Assembly (NCBI RefSeq): GCF_016802725.1
Contig: NC_052678.1
Span: 2,954,501 to 3,018,500 of the forward strand
Source of the DNA: Solenopsis invicta
Taxonomy: Eukaryota > Arthropoda > Insecta > Hymenoptera > Formicidae
Direction: 5' to 3'
Length of the DNA: 64,000 bases
A program made the translations under genes and the position numbers. The notes beneath the pieces were generated by a model that worked only from the letters and a program-made list of their open reading frames with translations, did not search any database and was not told the DNA's origin. Of the stretch, positions 36,111 to 47,719 are shown piece after piece (the first letter of the stretch is position 1; every line of letters starts with the position of its first letter).

Positions 36111-36210
36111 AATACAAAAAGAAGTAATAAAGGCTAATAAGAGTGCTGCGCAGTGATTTTTGCGCGAAAATAAGTAAGTCAGTTATAGACTGAAAATCAT
36201 TTAATTGAAC

Positions 36211-36239
36211 GTTTCGACTCTCTTTGGAGTCATCATCAG
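36211..36239 (-). ncRNA. Hammerhead-ribozyme-like core, minus strand
   Basis: Read on the minus strand, CTGATGA (36239-36233) is followed by a stem GACTC..GAGTC with a six-base loop and then GAAAC (36215-36211). This is the conserved catalytic core order CUGAUGA, helix II, GAAA of hammerhead ribozymes. I could not confirm helices I and III or the cleavage triplet. Such motifs are known in Penelope-like retroelements, so this may mark a remnant of one. Confidence 0.4.
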
Positions 36240-36450
36240 CAAAAACTACAATAAAAAACGCATTTTTCTAACGAATTAATAGTTTCTAATTTCTCTAATT
36301 TATTAATATCTACTACACATAAGGTAACTTCGATATTTCAATTCCTATCATTATATAACTTTATATGCCGAATTTGTACATTATGGCATACATTAAATTC
36401 AATTACATTATTTGAAAGCCACATTCAATGTCTTCAAGTTAGATTAAAGT

Positions 36451-36592
36451 TAATATTATAAACTAATAAATTAATTTAATTACAAGAATTTTTTATATAA
36501 TTTAAGATATTAATTTGTGTGTGTATATATATATATATAAATATCTTAAATTATATAAAAAATTCTTGTAATTAAATTAATTTATTAGTTTA

Positions 36593-36600
<8 letters not shown>
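36451..36600. repeat. Perfect 60-bp inverted repeat
   Basis: Left arm 36451-36510 is the exact reverse complement of right arm 36541-36600 (60 of 60), with a 30-base TA/TG-rich spacer. A (TA)n tract follows at 36601-36630. Perfect identity in AT-rich neutral DNA points to recent origin or ongoing correction. Confidence 0.95.

Positions 36601-36630
<30 letters not shown>
36601..36630. repeat. (TA)n microsatellite
   Basis: Directly abuts the right arm of the 60-bp palindrome. Confidence 0.9.
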
Positions 36631-36632
<2 letters not shown>

Positions 36633-36639
36633 AAGATGA

Positions 36640-38030
36640 AAAGGTTAAAAAGACAAATTGAAAATCAAAGAGAGGAATTATTAACATTTAATAATTATTG
36701 AGTTTTTGTATTTTATTTTATTAAAATGTATATAATCTTATTTTAATTTCTTTATTGTAGTTTTAATATTAATATGTTTATTAATAATAAAATATTTTAA
36801 TATAATTAAAATTTTTAAATAAAAATTAGTAGATAAATATTAAATTTATAAAATTTAATCTAAAAAATTAATATCTAACGTGCTTCTTCAAATTATCTAG
36901 AGAATATACACCTGCGAAAATCGCTGTCAAGTGCAAAATTCATTCGGTTCAACTTTTATAAAAACGCTAGTGAACACTAGTGAACACTAATAAATGCTGC
37001 AACGTCTAAATAGACGGTAATAAAGTAATTTTAAAGGTTGCTTCTAGAATTTAACGCGAATAATACAAGATATTATGGTATCTTACAACCACTGACTTTC
37101 CTCTAATTATAACAATAATAATTGAGGAAACAAACTTAGTTGTGTCTTCGACACAAGGAAACTTAATGAAAGTAACGTAAATAAAGGTCTAGAAATAAGA
37201 TATGAATTTTTAAAAAATTTCAAAGATGTTTTTTAAAATCAAATATAAAATTTTGAAAGGGACGAAAACGCTTATCAAGATGTACGAATTCGTTGCAACA
37301 GGCTTCGACATGTATAAGCCCGCACAAGGCTGCGCAAGTAACTGCTGAGCAAACAAATGAATCAGGGAAGCGATAAAGTAGTCGTTTGACGGAAAGCAGG
37401 GAGAGAGGAAAATTTAGTTTGTATAGTCATAGTGATCACGTACACAGAACGCTGAGCTCTTGCAGAAGAACGCAAGATTCTCCGAAGGAAAGTTAAAATG
37501 TAGCTTTTCTCGGGAGAAACAAGCGGGACAAACATTTTTGTTTGGAGATTCCAGAACGTATATTAATTTTCTCCGAAATTATATTAACCGGTTTCGAACG
37601 TTTTTTAGGATATTGACCGGATATTCGAGGGAATATTATTGATACTCAAATTGATGAGAGGTCAATATCCAACTTTTAAGAAGCGAGATGTAAAATAAAG
37701 ATGTAAATTTGGAAAACAACATGAATGAATTCTGGCGATTTTAATCGTACAACGACACGCTTCATTTCTTCTCTTCAAAGTTAACGTAAATTGATCAATA
37801 TACTATATACAATATATTCTTATACATATGTATTAATTATTATTAACATAATTGTTATTATATATTAAAATATAATATTACATAATTTTTATATAATTAT
37901 AATTATATATTAATTATTCACATTTTATATGTACATATATATGTATATATAAAATGTAGTTGTGAATATATGTGCGCGTATAATATAATTTAATTATTTA
38001 ACACATGTAACTCAATTCAATGATGGGGCC
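36640..38030. other. Spacer, no gene seen
   Basis: AT-rich sequence. A slightly GC-richer part at 37250-37640 contains a short open frame (37460-37642) without support. Confidence 0.45.
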
Positions 38031-38035
38031 AATTA

Positions 38036-38165
38036 GGCCGGTATTCATAGACATAAATAATTTTCAATCGACTGAATGAAAAAAAATGAATGAATTTATG
38101 AATCTGTAATTAATTACGCTTTCAATCAAAGATTGAAAATTATTTACGATTATGAATACCACGAC
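38036..38165. mobile_element. 130-bp MITE (GGTATTCATAG family), copy 1
   Basis: The left end GGCCGGTATTCATAGACATA, then AATAATTTTCAATC, pairs with the right end GATTGAAAATTATTTACGAT, then TATGAATACCACGACC. Further copies lie at 46777-46890 and 46925-47052. Confidence 0.75.
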
Positions 38166-38169
38166 CTTA

Positions 38170-40290
38170 GTCAAATATACGTGCAAAGTGGATCGTTGGA
38201 TTTGATATTAGATAACGTAGAATCGATGAGTAATGAAAATAGAATTTCTATCAATTTAACGATAAGTTCATCGATCAGAGGCATGACGCATTAGCTAACC
38301 AAATGCGGAAATTCACACGTAACTTATTCTGAATTCACATCAGTTTAATCCACATTTCAATCCAAAAAGAAACTTTATCTTTTGTTGACACAATGACTTA
38401 GATACTACTTATCAATATACTTATATTGTCCAATTGATATAACAATGATTTAACTGAAAAAATTTTTATTTTATTTTTGAGTTGTTTACAAAGAAAAGAG
38501 AATTTTGATGAAATATCAACTGACATACATTGAATAATAAAGTAATAATACAGGAAAAGGTATTATGAGTCTTTATTAGGTGACGAATTGCTACTAATTG
38601 CTTATAGAATTATTTATTTAGTAGCTTATATAATGGCGCTAATGTGGCAATATATAATGTCTGATAATTGTAACAAGGCATTTTTACTTGGAAATTTTTT
38701 CAAGATACATTTTATCTTTACTTTTTCTGACTTTTATTAGACAATTTTTATGCATATTTAGATTAAACATTGTTTTTGAAATTAATGTCATTATTAAGAG
38801 TGTATCCCAATATTTATTGTCAGTATTGAACACCTATTATATTATATACGTATATGTAATGTGATTTATAGATTTTCAGTACTGACAGTGACTATTGGAA
38901 TATAACCTAAAATGTACAATATTAAATATTAAAAAATAATTAAAAAATAAATTATAAAATAAGACGATAAATAATATTTAATTATGCATTATTTATGCAT
39001 TTATTGCATGTAAACTTTAAAATGGTAGATTATATATAATACATTGTAACATATTGTAAATTTTAAATACATTTGCATATACAATTGTATTTGTATATTG
39101 AAGAGGAAATCGCATTTTAAATTTCAGTGAAATTGCATTAATTCTAAGTGCAATCGTATTAACTCTCAGTAAAATCGCATTTTAAATCTCAAAATTATAT
39201 ACAAGTTTATTTCAATAATATTTTTCAAAAAAATTTCAAGTTCTTATGTAATAAAATTGACTGATAACGTGTTTTTTTCTTATTCAAATCGTGCGAGATT
39301 TTTTGATATGGAAAAGTGAGAAAAAACATATTTAATAGATAACATCCCATAAGAAAATATTTCATAGATACTCAAGAGTATCAGTTTGTCACTGAATCTT
39401 ATCACGATTTATCGTAATCACATATGAATGATCGTGATTGATTTATGAGTGACGATTAATTAGATATCATTGATCAATATAAAAAAATCAATTTTAAATA
39501 ATTTAATAATTAATCACATGTTTAAAAACATTTTATATTTAATACATTGCGCAGTGTTTTGCTTTTTTTAATTTATTGCTATTTGATTTGGATATAAATA
39601 TTCATTCGGAATATTTTCTACCCAATCAAGACTTTAAGACTTGCACGATCAGTGCACTATTGAATAGTCATAGAAATTAAAATAACGACTGTAAAAAACG
39701 ACAACAAAAGTAACGACTGTATTCATTACAAACCGAAAAAAAATAATGCTTGTTACGTAAGAAACAAAAATGATAACAATGTTATAAGTAACGCGTTACT
39801 TCTCAATTCAGTACACAATAGGAAAAGGTAGAGCAAAATGGAGTAAAGGTAGATAATGAAAAGCTAGATTTTTATTAGCATTTAAACCATCTTTATTCCT
39901 TAAATATTTTTTGAATATTAATCTTTCAATATAACTATAGTTAAATAAATTCTTCAGAGAATTATAAACTTTATTAAAAAAAAATTTCTTTAAAAGTATA
40001 ATTTAATAGTCATGTTACAAGTAAAAAAATGAAATAAAATCATAAGGAAATTGCGAAAAAAATTGTGGTCTAACAGGTCTAATTCAATAACGCCGTTGCC
40101 TACTTTGCAGGCTTGTGGGTAACTTTCAACGACCGGGGGGCTCACATCTAACGCGTACGCTCGATTATGATTTCTGTATTCAAATCGCGCAATATCCGGT
40201 CTTATACTGCCACCCTGTCTTTCCCCACTTTCCCCTATATATATTTATACTATTTCATTGGAACAAAAGTTCGTAATATTTTGAATAAAT
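38170..40290. other. AT-rich spacer, no gene seen
   Basis: No long frame, no clear repeat. Only scattered TATA-type runs and a short GC-richer stretch at 40085-40240. Confidence 0.5.
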
Positions 40291-40296
40291 GAAATT

Positions 40297-40374
40297 CTCT
40301 CTAAATTTTTGGGAGTGGAATTTCATCTAAAAGAGTGGGATTCCACTTCAAAGATTTTAGAGAGTTTAAAGACA
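40297..40374. mobile_element. 78-bp hairpin, short member of the CTCTAAA..TTTAGAG family
   Basis: TCTCTCTAAATTTTTGGGAG pairs with ATTTTAGAGAG at the other end, and GGAATTTCATCTAAAAGAGT is shared with the larger hairpin at 45164-45307. It folds into a simple hairpin. Confidence 0.55.
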
Positions 40375-40442
40375 GTGCTTAAACATTTATGCATTATAGA
40401 TTTATTTATGCGCCGCTAAGAACTTTTGTCTCAATCCAATAC

Positions 40443-40516
40443 ACACCCACACACACACACACACACGCACACACCCACACACGCACACACACACGCACAC
40501 GCACGCACGCACACAC
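40443..40516 (+). repeat. (CA)n microsatellite
   Basis: CA dinucleotides with CGCA and CCCA interruptions. Confidence 0.9.
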
Positions 40517-40524
40517 AATAAATC

Positions 40525-40570
40525 TATAAATTGTAAATTGATACCGTTGTACTCTCCCCACACGCATTAC

Positions 40571-40607
<37 letters not shown>

Positions 40608-40671
40608 GCAATGTAATTTCTTTTTGTAATGCGTGTGGGGAGAGTATAACGGTATCAATTTACAATTTATA
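40525..40671. repeat. 50-bp inverted repeat around a (TA)n loop
   Basis: Left arm 40525-40574 and right arm 40622-40671 match at 49 of 50 positions. The arms include the unusually GC-rich ACTCTCCCCACACGCATTAC. The loop is mostly (TA)n. Resembles a hairpin MITE expanded at its centre. Confidence 0.9.
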
Positions 40672-40674
40672 ATT

Positions 40675-41730
40675 AGCTTATTGAAATATATCACGCGGAT
40701 GTTTTACGGCAGATATGAAATGTCATACGATGCAAGCGTCTGATGCAACAGGTGCTAAGGCGGCATAACTGCTTGCACTTGTGCCGTTATACTCGACGGT
40801 GTCACGCGCTGAAAAAATAATTTGTCACGCCGACACGATCGGCATTTTATCTGTAATCGATGAAAAAGAGGCATCACGTGCTCGTCACCTTCGATCTATA
40901 ATCTTTTCACTACTTTGCTCTATAACAATAGCAATAATAATAATCTCTTCTGTGTATCACGTTGTTTATGAGTGAAAGGAAATTTACGATATTTGGTTCG
41001 CCGTCAGGATGCCAGTGATTAATCAATAAGGAAATTAATCGGTCGAGTAAATCTCGGCTATCGTATTCCCTCCTCTCTCTCGCGGGACCGCCAGACATCT
41101 CCGTCTCGTTGTAAAATAGGAAAAACGCGCGACGTTCTCGCTATGCTGAGTAAGCGATGAAGATAATTAAAACAAACAAGCGCGTGCTCGTTGAATTATC
41201 GCTGTCATAATTAAAGATTAGAAATACGACTGCTGCGCTCTCGCAAGTTAATTATAGCCCTCTCGCCAACGTTACGTGTCAACAACTTTTTTTTTATCCC
41301 GTTCGGGAGATCAGAGGCACGATTATGTAATTCGAGAGGGATAGGGGGGAGAATGACGAGAGAGGAAAAAAAGTATATCCGTAATAAGCGCCCGACAACG
41401 TCCGGCTTCGCGCATAGCAAGGTAATTTCCTAAGCGATTCTCTCCGCGTCTCGCGGGAATGTCATTGTGCCACTTGCCAATGCTGACGGAATACCTAGAA
41501 GTCTGGACCGACATACGAACGCGCGGCGTATTAACGCAACGACCGCGCGATTTAATGTGCCTCAATGCCAAGTCGGGTAATAAAATTGGTCATCCACTTT
41601 CCGCTTAAGGCGACGGTTCGTCGTTTAAGAAGCGCGACTCGAATCGTTTGAAAATGCATAATTTACATTAATCTACAATGTGGTCTTTGCGACTTTTGCT
41701 TCGTACCCTCTGACTGTCTTGTCTTTCTTG
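40675..41730. other. GC-richer island, no gene assigned
   Basis: Several overlapping frames. On the minus strand an ATG at 41098 opens a frame with a helical-looking stretch (SRDLLDRLISLLINHW) before a possible GTAAAT donor at 40986. The minus frame 41323-41571 is also open. With no homology or paired splice sites, I leave these uncalled. Confidence 0.3.
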
Positions 41731-41736
41731 CTCTCC

Positions 41737-42250
41737 TAGCAAACGAAAATGAATTGAAATGGATAAAAATGTATTCATTTCGGCATTTTTGAATTTGCTG
41801 CAAATTTTTGGAATTTATTTGAATAAAAAAATAATACGAATATCGAATTCAACACAATATCATTTCGACTCATTTGAATCTAAAAGTAATACAATGAGAA
41901 TGAATTTATCCGCATTCAAAATAATGAATATTTCGAATTTCGAATTTCAATTTATTTGAATTCAAAAATAATATAGGGTGAGTTTTTTTTTAATTCATCG
42001 ATTGATCAATCGCGTCATACGCAAATGCAACTTTGTTTTGTAAAGGCTGCATTTGTGCATAATGCAATTCAATCGATGAATTAAAAAAAATGCGTTATAA
42101 TATGAATCCATCCGAATTTAAAATGATAAATAGCGCATTTCAATTGAGTCTATTGAATCCAAAAATACCCCGGAACTCTAAAGCGCGAACTCGGATAAAT
42201 TAAAATGAATTGCAATTTTCAATTTATTTGAATTTATTTTTGTTTGTTAG
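41737..42250 (-). mobile_element. MITE family Q, copy 3, with a nested hairpin
   Basis: Reverse orientation relative to copies 1 and 2: it begins TAGCAAACGAAAATGAATTG and ends ATTTATTTTTGTTTGTTAG. A separate inverted repeat sits inside at about 41982-42089 (TTTTTTTTAATTCATCGATT against AATCGATGAATTAAAAAAAA), absent from copies 1 and 2, so it is a secondary insertion. Confidence 0.65.
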
Positions 42251-42254
42251 GCTC

Positions 42255-42895
42255 CCAGTGTACAAAAATGAAAGGAAATAAATAAATATAAATTTGTTTC
42301 GATATTTTCGAATTTTTGTCTCAGATTTGTCGAAGCCATTTAAATTAAAAAATAATATAATATAAGATAGTTTAGGGAAAATTTGTTATATTTAAAAGAG
42401 GGAAAAATTCTTTTTTAGAAAAAGTTCTTTTGTAAAAACGAACTTCTAATTGTATTATAATTGAATTTAATAGGCTGATGAAGGCTAAGTAGAGCCGAAA
42501 CGTTCCTACATAATTTGTTTTATATGTTTATTGTAAATTAAATCTTGAATTAAATCGTTTAATTTAGCTCGTTAATCTGACCGATTATTATTATACTTTG
42601 TGTTTAATCACAATACGAACGTTTCTCTAAGTTTTTATTATTTAATATAGGTAATATAGATATGAATTCATCCGAATTCAACATGATGAATAGCATATTT
42701 CGCATTTCAATTTATTTGAATCTAAAAATAATATAATGGGAACGCGAATCCATCCGAATTCAAAGTGATGAATGAGCGTATTTTGTATTTAAAGTAATTT
42801 TAAGTCCATTTGAATTAAAAAATACTCTAAAGTGCGAACTCGGATAAATTAAAATAAATTTCAATTCATTTAAATTCATTTTTGATTATTGGGTT
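42255..42895 (-). mobile_element. MITE family Q, copy 4, interrupted
   Basis: Lies head to tail with copy 3. The left end (TACAAAAATGAAAGGAAATA) and the right part (42655-42895, ending TTCATTTTTGATTATTGGG) match family Q. The stretch from about 42365 to 42650 does not, and carries the hammerhead-like motif at 42475-42501. Confidence 0.55.
42475..42501 (+). ncRNA. Hammerhead-ribozyme-like core, plus strand
   Basis: CTGATGA (42475-42481), stem GGCT..AGCC with a six-base loop, then GAAAC (42497-42501), then GTTCC. The same core order and the same GAAACGTTC continuation occur on the minus strand at 36211-36239, while the helix II sequences differ but stay paired, which is compensatory evidence. 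It lies in a segment inserted into MITE copy 4, perhaps a Penelope-like remnant. Confidence 0.42.
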
Positions 42896-42899
42896 TTCT

Positions 42900-44890
42900 G
42901 TCTTCCGATGTTGTTTCATTTTTTTTTATCGGCCGTGATAAAAGTTCACGCATTTCAAAGAAGACAAAAAAATATGATAATTTTTGATCAAAACCGAAGT
43001 GCGAAGGGGCATAAAAAGGTGTGAGGTCAAAAGTAAGAAACGGGAAGCAAAGAGCACATTGCAGATTGGCTTTTAACGTATGTAATGTTTGTTTTCATAA
43101 GTGTAGTAAAATGACATCCGAAGGCTTGCTCCTTCACACGGTCTCGTCGGCTGATAACGTACACATACCGCATATTCGCGATATTGAAACGCAATGACGC
43201 GGTGCTTCTCAGCTCGGCGATACGCGCTTCGTTAGCGAGGCTTCCCATTACGTCATGGTACTTGTACACGTTCTCGAAGCCTAGACGATCCTATCGTTGC
43301 ATCGCAAAAACAGCTTCCTCGATTTACTTCGCGGCGAGGAAGACTCCCAGGCGCAAAAACCAATTGATTACACTAATTTATAAACATTGTCATAAGCGGA
43401 AATTTTCAATCTTATTGTTAGCAAAACTCTTCAATTTAAATTCTTTATAACATGACTGAAAAGTAAGATATTGAAATAAAAGAAAATGCAGGGGATGAGC
43501 AATATATTCATGACTTCTAATCAGAATTTTAAGATAACGTTAACTTTGTTTATAAAAAATTTCTAATATTGTAAAAAAAATATTTTTTGCATATCAAACC
43601 TTAATTATTTTGGAAATCTAACGTACTGGTGAAATTCGGTTTGCAGCGATGTTTTCAGCATTCAAAGATCTATAAGAAACACATTTTGGTTCAAAATAAT
43701 TTTTGGCTGTAAAATAGTGTTATTAACTTAAAAATAAGATTATTGTGATAAATATCATATAGCTGAATTGATATGACACCTGTCATGGAATGGAGGAGTT
43801 CAAAGTTCAAATCTTGGCTAAGGTAATATTTTTCACAATAAGTTCTTATTTCAATACGACTTTGTAGGATTCGTAGGCATCGTTATTAAATTTATTAAAC
43901 GATCAAATTAATTTCAGACACTATTTCTAACTTCAGTTTTTGATTGCGTTTTAAAACAGCCATATAAACGTGCAATTTACGGAATTAAAAAATGTACTTG
44001 ATAATTGATATAAAATTGATATGACTTCCTCTTATCCTAGTGTTATGAAGTATCTCGAATAATTCAGCGATAAATCGAGAAGTCAGGCGACATGAGAATA
44101 AGATAGAGTCCACATTTTTCTGGATTTAAAATTTATTGAATTGTGTCTGCGCTAAAAAACAAATGATAGGTCGAAAGGACAAAGTTAGATTATCCGCGTA
44201 AATTGTTATAAATAACCGATACTTTATATTTGATATCTTCTTTTTTTTTTAATATCAAATTACACGCAGACGTTCCGTGAGTGCGATCTGGTGCGATCTT
44301 AGAAATTGGAATGGCGCGGACGAATAAAGATAAATTTCGTGTTTTCAATTAGACGCGCTAATAACCTCGCTATTTTTCTCGCCATCGGCGAGCATTGGGT
44401 CACGGCACGATAACCCGTTCTATTTTGGTGTTGAACTCGAGATGCACGAGCAACTCGGATTAGAGTCTCGTGCGAAAGTTGATTAGTAGACACAATGACA
44501 AAAAGATTGATAAGTGCAACGAATATTATCCCGATAAGCGAGGCTGTTGCAGGAACTCGCCAAACTTCCGCGAAAACTCCGTGTTACGCGGAAAAACCGG
44601 TTTTACTGGAGCACAAAATTAGGTTTCATATAAGAATTTGAAAAATAATTATGTTGAACCATCAAAATAATTAGACACAATAAAAAATAGTATTTTGTTT
44701 AAAATCCTCCGGTTTTTGTTACAATTTTTGTATAAAATTTTTAAAATTAAATTAATAATACTGTTTAAATAATATCAGAATATTAATTTAATATAATATA
44801 ATTGTATTATTTAAATATTTTGCGTATTTTGTGTATTATTAAATTGTTATTCAATGTTTCTCAGTATCAACATATATTCATGTAATACAT
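42900..44890. other. Spacer with one exon-like patch, no gene assigned
   Basis: On the minus strand 43166-43280 is open between possible AG and GTATGT sites, and encodes ARIAEL, faintly like the LAEL of the peptide genes; I rejected it as a third copy. Otherwise AT-rich, GC-richer at 44270-44600. Confidence 0.35.
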
Positions 44891-44892
44891 TA

Positions 44893-45058
44893 TTAAAAAT
44901 GTTATGAAATTCAATATATTTTTACATTTTATATATACACAAGTACATTAAATTTACATAATGTAAATTGTAAATGTGCATAATTTTTTTTATGTAAGTA
45001 TCTGCTTGAAATTTGCTCACATTATTTTAAATTCTGCTGCCGATTTTTAACAGTGTAA
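44893..45058 (+). repeat. Interspersed repeat, copy 2 (ATTCTGCTGCCG family)
   Basis: Same orientation as 35638-35848; ends TTCTGCTGCCGATTTTTAAC. Confidence 0.6.
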
Positions 45059-45163
45059 TCTGTTAAATTAGGATAAAAGTCTGATAGATTCGATAAAATA
45101 TATGATTTTAGAATAATATATTAAATCTTTTTCGTACATTAAACTTAAATTATTTCTGAAACT

Positions 45164-45307
45164 TACTCTCTAAATTCTTTGGAATGGAATCCCACTCTAA
45201 AAATGTGAAAATCCTGCCAGTCTTGATAAAGAGTGGCAGGATTTTCACACTTTTAGAGTAAAATTCCACTCTTTTAGATGAAATTCCACTCCAAAAATTT
45301 TAGACAG
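45164..45307. mobile_element. 144-bp hairpin MITE
   Basis: The left arm ACTCTCTAAATTCTTTGGAA, continuing to GTGAAAATCCTGCCA, pairs with TGGCAGGATTTTCACACTTT and onward to AATTTTAGACAGT. It shares ends with the 78-bp hairpin at 40297-40374, which lacks the central arms. Confidence 0.75.
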
Positions 45308-45309
45308 TA

Positions 45310-46776
45310 AAGCCCAATATTTTAAATTAACGTTTAGAAGTGTCGCCCACTTTGAATCTGGTCATCCAGTTCTTAATTTTGGACTCAGAAGAAAAAATGA
45401 GAAAACTGAGGCCGAAGTCTCGTGGGCTGAAATTTTCCGCGTAACGCGTATCGCGTAACCAATCAGAAGCGTTCTGCGTTTTTCTTTGAGCTTGGTCACG
45501 CGATACGCGTTACGCGAAAAATTTTGGTTCATGGGACTTCAGCCTGAGAATGCGAATGTATAACGAGCAGCAAAATCGAGAGATTGATTTTGACTGTGCA
45601 CTTTTCTCTCGCTACCAAACTCAACTCCTTCCTTCGAGCGCTCGGTCAAGCAACTCTTGAGATCTTCCTGCTCCACGCGTCCCAGCGTTAAAGCTGGAGG
45701 AATGACGTCGTGCGCGATTAAATATAGTCTTAGTCCTCTCGTTAATAGCGACGCGCGTCGGTTCATAGGATCGGAACGAAACCGTGACGAAATCGTGGCG
45801 AGAGAATTTTATGTCATTTCTCCGAAGCGTCTTACGCGCGTAAAGATCACGCGAGCGTCAGCACGTCTTTCAGACGTGAAGAGGAGAGGGAGGAACGAAA
45901 TGATGGATCATCGCATGGGGAAAAGGAGAGGGATTGAAGAAAGGAGGGGCGGGGGGGCACGATTCTACTGTCTCTCCATAAGTGTTACAGGCGCGTCATT
46001 ACATTTTGGAGCACATTGATCAGATGTTTTTGATCGATGTGTCCGTGTGTGACGCTTACATCATTTTCGCTTCCAAGTACTGCCATTCATCTTGGACCGA
46101 GAGAATAAGCATCGGAGAGACGAAAGAGGAGAAAGGAGTTAATCAAGTGACGTAAAATGAAAGCGAAAGTAGGGAGAGAAGAGACATCCGGTAAAAGCCT
46201 GAACCGCTACTCATCCGCAAGCGATCGCACACGAATGGATGAAGATGACGCATAAATTCAGAAGAATTGGAGCGAATTATTCGCACAGTGCGTTCTCGCG
46301 CGAAGAGAGCCAAGGAGGAAGGAAAGAGGGACGGTGAGCGGAGAGAGAAACGTAAATCCGACGAAGAGACAGCAGAGATAATGTTACAAATCTCTTACAA
46401 TCGTTTCAAAGAACGATCGTTCGTTCTGACGCGCATATCTGCGCGTCTATAAACATATTCGATTCGACTGCAAATTTTAGAATGAGGAGGTCATACTCGA
46501 CGTGATTTCTACCACCCGGTCGGGCGGAAGTTTAATTCTGAGTGCAATCTGGTTGACATTGCAAATACATTGAATGTTTTCTCTGATTGGCCAATTAGTC
46601 AAATGCTTTGTTCTAACTCAATTAAATACTTTGAGGGACTTGAAACATCAAATTAACCGCATCCTATGATTTAATTTTAGAAATCACAGTAATAACTAGT
46701 TAAAAAGTTAATAAATTTGAACTTAGTTAATTTTAATTGAATTGAGTTAATTTTTAACTTTAACTGATTATTTTTA
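45310..46776. other. GC-richer island with low-complexity purine tracts
   Basis: Contains an inverted repeat at 45425-45530 (TTTTCCGCGTAACGCGTATCG against CGATACGCGTTACGCGAAAA) and GA-rich stretches at 45880-45960 and 46290-46380. The plus frames 45657-46019 and 46267-46452 are Arg/Glu-rich products of that composition, so I do not call them genes. Confidence 0.4.
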
Positions 46777-47052
46777 AGACCGATATAGTCGTAAATAGTT
46801 TTCAATCTTTGATCGAAAGCGTAATAAATTACAAATTTATAGAATATGAATCTGTAATTACGCTCTCAGAGATTGAAAATTATTAAAATTAAGAATTATT
46901 ATTTTTAACTTTATTAGTTATTTTTAAGGCTAGTTATAGTCGTAAATAATTTTTAATCTGTGATTGAAAAAAATGAACGAAGGAATGAATTTGTAATTAA
47001 TTACGTTTTATATCAAAAATTGAAAATTATTTACGACTATGAATATTGGCCA
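46777..47052. mobile_element. Two diverged GGTATTCATAG-family MITEs in a row
   Basis: 46777-46890 (GACCGATATAGTCGTAAATA to GAGATTGAAAATTAT) and 46925-47052 (TTATAGTCGTAAATAATTTT to TTATTTACGACTATGAATAT) each form inverted repeats and match the 38036-38165 element. Confidence 0.6.
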
Positions 47053-47572
47053 TAACTCATTAACTTATTAAGTTTTATTATTTTACTAATTAACTTTTTT
47101 CTAAAGTTAAAAATTTATCTATGTAAAAAAGATTGAAAAAGAGAAAAATGCATTTTTATATTTAAAAAAAAACAATATTTTTCCGTTACTTTATAAATTT
47201 ACTTTACAAATAAAATATTAAATTTATTTAAAAATTTATATTGTAATTATTTTGTTATTTAAAGTAACGTAATTTTTAAAAATAACAATGTTTTAATTTA
47301 CTATGATATAAATGTGTGTGTAAAATGCTTTTCAAACTTTACTTTTAACTTAACTTAATTCTAACGTAACATTTAACAAAATTAATTTTTGTTGATAACT
47401 TTTGACGTATAACTATATTTATCTTATAAATTATTTACTCATAAGATAAGTTAATTATCAGCTATTAAATTAATTTACTTTAAGAAAACAGGATTGACTT
47501 ATCCAATCCTGTTAAAAATATTTAGTTTTGTATGCATATATATTTCTTAAAATTAATAAATGTGCCATACAT

Positions 47573-47717
47573 ACAGGGTGTTCGTTAATGGTTGTTCCCG
47601 TTTTACCATAAGAGTATGATTTACCGACGGATATTTATTGCTAACATATTATATTAGAAATTAAAAATGCGTGCTTCTATGGTAAAACCTTTGGACAACC
47701 ATTAACGAACACCTTGT
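47573..47717. mobile_element. 145-bp MITE with CAGGGTGTTCG ends
   Basis: Terminal inverted repeats of 23 bases (ACAGGGTGTTCGTTAATGGT at the left) match at 22 positions, and a second inner pair (TTTTACCATA against TATGGTAAAA) extends the stem. Compact, well preserved, and so probably young. Confidence 0.8.
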
Positions 47718-47719
47718 AT

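Noticed and set aside
40910..41098. Minus-strand ORF with a helical stretch (DLLDRLISLLINHW), considered as an exon of another peptide gene
   Set aside because: The possible donor (GTAAAT) is weak, there is no cleavage or amidation motif, and no partner exon was found.
43166..43287. Third copy of the peptide core exon on the minus strand (ANEARIAELRSTASL)
   Set aside because: Only four or five residues align with LSDQRxAELETL, there is no RQ(R/K)R site before it and no Pro-X-X-X-Gly after it. The acceptor would be in the wrong phase. The donor phase matches, but that is a one in three chance.
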